Shown: in pieces, positions 8,592 to 9,788 of the stretch
Numbering within the stretch: position 1 is the first letter of the stretch
How the letters are laid out: each line of letters begins with the position of its first letter
DNA from: an uncultured bacterium
Lineage (GTDB): Bacteria > Actinomycetota > Actinomycetes > S36-B12
DNA length: 9,788 nucleotides
Reading direction: 5' to 3'
Assembly: GCA_903954205.1 (NCBI GenBank)
Contig: CAJBMR010000186.1
Location: forward strand, 1-9,788
Position numbers and translations under genes: made by a program
Notes under the pieces: model-generated
Told to the model about the DNA's origin: nothing
The model's database searches: none
What the model saw: the letters and a program-made list of their open reading frames with translations, nothing else

Positions 8592-9541
8592 GCCGCCTCG
8601 CGACCCTCATCGATGAGGGCAATCGCCCCGTCGTGACCGCGGAGTTCCCCAGCATCGACGGCGGTGGCCTCGCGGCGGTCGAGAAGGCGGCGGATGAGCT
8701 GCGGCCCTTCGTCGACGCGGTCAACGCGACCGACAACCCCGCCGCCCACGCCCACGCCTCGAATACATCCATTGCCATTGCCATGTCGCAGTTCGGGCTC
8801 GAGCCGATCATGCAGGTGGTGTGCCGCGACAAGAACCGCATCGCCATGCAGGCCGACATCATCGGCGCGAGCCTCTTCGGCATCCAGAACATCGCCTGCC
8901 TCACGGGCGATGACGTCACGGCGGGCGACGAGCCCGAGGCACGCCGCGTCTTCGATCTCGACAGCACCCAACTCGTCAAGGTCGCGAGCGGGCTGGCTGA
9001 GGGCCACTACCTCTCCGGTCGCGCGATCAAGCAGCCGCCCGCGCTCTTCGTCGGCGCTGTGGAGAACCCCTTCGCTCCCCCTCTGGACTACCGCGTCATG
9101 CGTGCGCTCAAGAAGGCTGAGGCGGGGGCGCGCTTCCTGCAGTTGCAGATCGGCTACTACCCCGAGCGTCTCGAGAACTTCGTGGCGGGCTGCGTCGAGC
9201 ACGGGGTCACGCGCACGACGGCGCTCATCCCCACGGTCGTGCTCACCAAGTCGGCCAAGGCACTGTCCTTCATGGACGAGTCCGTGCCCGGCATCTCCAT
9301 CCCCGCGGAGATGATCGCCCGCGTCGCCGGAGCCGGCGACAAGGACGCCATCGCAGAGGAGTCCTACCAGCTCACGCTCGAGTTGAGCCGCCACGCGCTC
9401 TCCCTCCCGGGTGTCTCCGGGATCCACCTCACCGACTTCCGGCACGACGGCTCACTCGAGCGCCTTGTGCGGGATCTGCGCATCGGCCCGGCATTCGCGC
9501 CCGACCCGGTGGCATCCGCCTCCGGCACCACCTCGGTATAG
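8588..9541 (+). CDS. metF: Methylenetetrahydrofolate reductase (MetF family)
   Basis: A 317-residue flavoprotein of the MetF TIM-barrel family, interconverting methyl-THF and methylene-THF. In this setting the useful direction is oxidation of methyl-THF made from betaine methyl groups. Motifs: TAEFPS with the probable catalytic Glu19; NATDNPAA (46-53); CRDKNRIAMQADIIGA (79-94); the flavin-site LTGDD (105-109); and FLQLQIGYYPERLENF (183-198), which lines the folate site. The start is GTG at 8588, overlapping the metV-like TGA (GTGA), with a GGAGGG site at 8573-8578. The frame continues upstream without support. The usual biosynthetic MetF has a Phe-Phe-Pro-Pro after the Glu, while this one reads FPSIDGG, and it is paired with a MetV-like protein, so it is probably the pathway-specific enzyme and not the housekeeping copy that feeds methionine synthase. 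That last point is inference. Confidence 0.88.
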   Translation: MSRLATLIDEGNRPVVTAEFPSIDGGGLAAVEKAADELRPFVDAVNATDNPAAHAHASNTSIAIAMSQFGLEPIMQVVCRDKNRIAMQADIIGASLFGIQNIACLTGDDVTAGDEPEARRVFDLDSTQLVKVASGLAEGHYLSGRAIKQPPALFVGAVENPFAPPLDYRVMRALKKAEAGARFLQLQIGYYPERLENFVAGCVEHGVTRTTALIPTVVLTKSAKALSFMDESVPGISIPAEMIARVAGAGDKDAIAEESYQLTLELSRHALSLPGVSGIHLTDFRHDGSLERLVRDLRIGPAFAPDPVASASGTTSV

Positions 9542-9548
9542 GAGTCCC

Positions 9549-9788
9549 ATGCACACCGTCCTCAGTTCGGCGCGCGCGTCCGTGACTATCGGGCCCGATC
9601 AGCCCTTCTGCATCATCGGCGAGCGCATCAACCCGACCGGGCGCAAGAAGTTCCAGGAGCAGTTGCGCGTCGAAGACCTCTCCGCCGTAGAGATCGACGT
9701 CGCTCAGCAGATCGCTGGCGGCGCGATGATGCTCGACGTGAACATGGGCGCACCCCTGATCGATGAGGTCAAGCTCCTCGGCGATGCC
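9549..9788 (+). CDS. Pterin-binding methyltransferase, methyl-THF:corrinoid type (3' end beyond window)
   Basis: Only the first 80 residues are present. They carry the start of a pterin-binding (DHPS-like) barrel: IIGERINPTGRKKF (residues 22-35), and LDVNMGAP (62-69) with the pterin-contacting Asp63 and Asn65 as in MetH and AcsE. An AGGAG site (9540-9544) overlaps the metF stop, and the start is 7 bp after it. Stand-alone proteins beginning this way are MtgA-like methyltransferases that move methyl groups between a corrinoid protein and THF. With a separate corrinoid protein in the same operon, MtgA function is the best reading. Full-length MetH normally begins with a homocysteine-binding domain, which is absent here, arguing against methionine synthase. 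Because the remainder is unseen, a multi-domain protein cannot be ruled out. Confidence 0.82.
   Translation, partial: MHTVLSSARASVTIGPDQPFCIIGERINPTGRKKFQEQLRVEDLSAVEIDVAQQIAGGAMMLDVNMGAPLIDEVKLLGDA

Noticed and set aside
9549..9788. Right-edge gene as methionine synthase MetH
   Set aside because: The protein begins directly with the pterin-binding barrel and lacks the N-terminal homocysteine-binding domain, while a separate corrinoid protein is encoded in the same operon.

Overview
The window is high-GC, densely packed bacterial DNA with almost no intergenic space, frequent 1-8 bp gene overlaps and two GTG starts. Codon use strongly favours G or C in third position. This style, an IclR regulator next to a catabolic cluster, and a clean GGGAGGG-type ribosome binding site fit an actinobacterium (Actinomycetota); that assignment is inference. 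There is no tRNA, rRNA, CRISPR array or mobile element. The only non-coding stretch of note is 134 bp between two divergent operons.

Left arm (1-6563, minus strand), read in transcription order from the centre outward: an MttB-family trimethylamine/betaine corrinoid methyltransferase without an internal amber codon, choline dehydrogenase BetA, betaine aldehyde dehydrogenase BetB, the ProV-like ATPase and the ProW-like permease of a betaine/choline ABC importer. The permease runs off the left edge. Gaps are 28 bp, -8 bp, 1 bp and 2 bp, so this looks like one transcript.

Right arm (6698-9788, plus strand): an IclR-family regulator, a small corrinoid (B12-binding) protein, a cysteine-rich MetV-like protein, a MetF-type methylenetetrahydrofolate reductase, and the start of a pterin-binding methyltransferase that runs off the right edge. 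Junctions are 4 bp overlap, 1 bp overlap, 4 bp overlap and 7 bp gap, again one operon with the regulator as first gene. The shared promoter region carries a perfect 6-5-6 inverted repeat and a third half-site, a good candidate operator for the IclR protein.

Together the genes read as a complete route: import of choline/betaine (ProVW), oxidation of choline to glycine betaine (BetA, BetB), transfer of a methyl group from glycine betaine to the corrinoid protein (MttB-like), from corrinoid to tetrahydrofolate (pterin-binding methyltransferase), and oxidation of methyl-THF to methylene-THF (MetF with MetV-like partner). This is the corrinoid-dependent demethylation logic known from anaerobes such as acetogens and Desulfitobacterium, here joined in one locus to the choline oxidation genes and a betaine importer. 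The substrate of the methyltransferase is inferred from context; the individual enzyme families are clear from sequence motifs.
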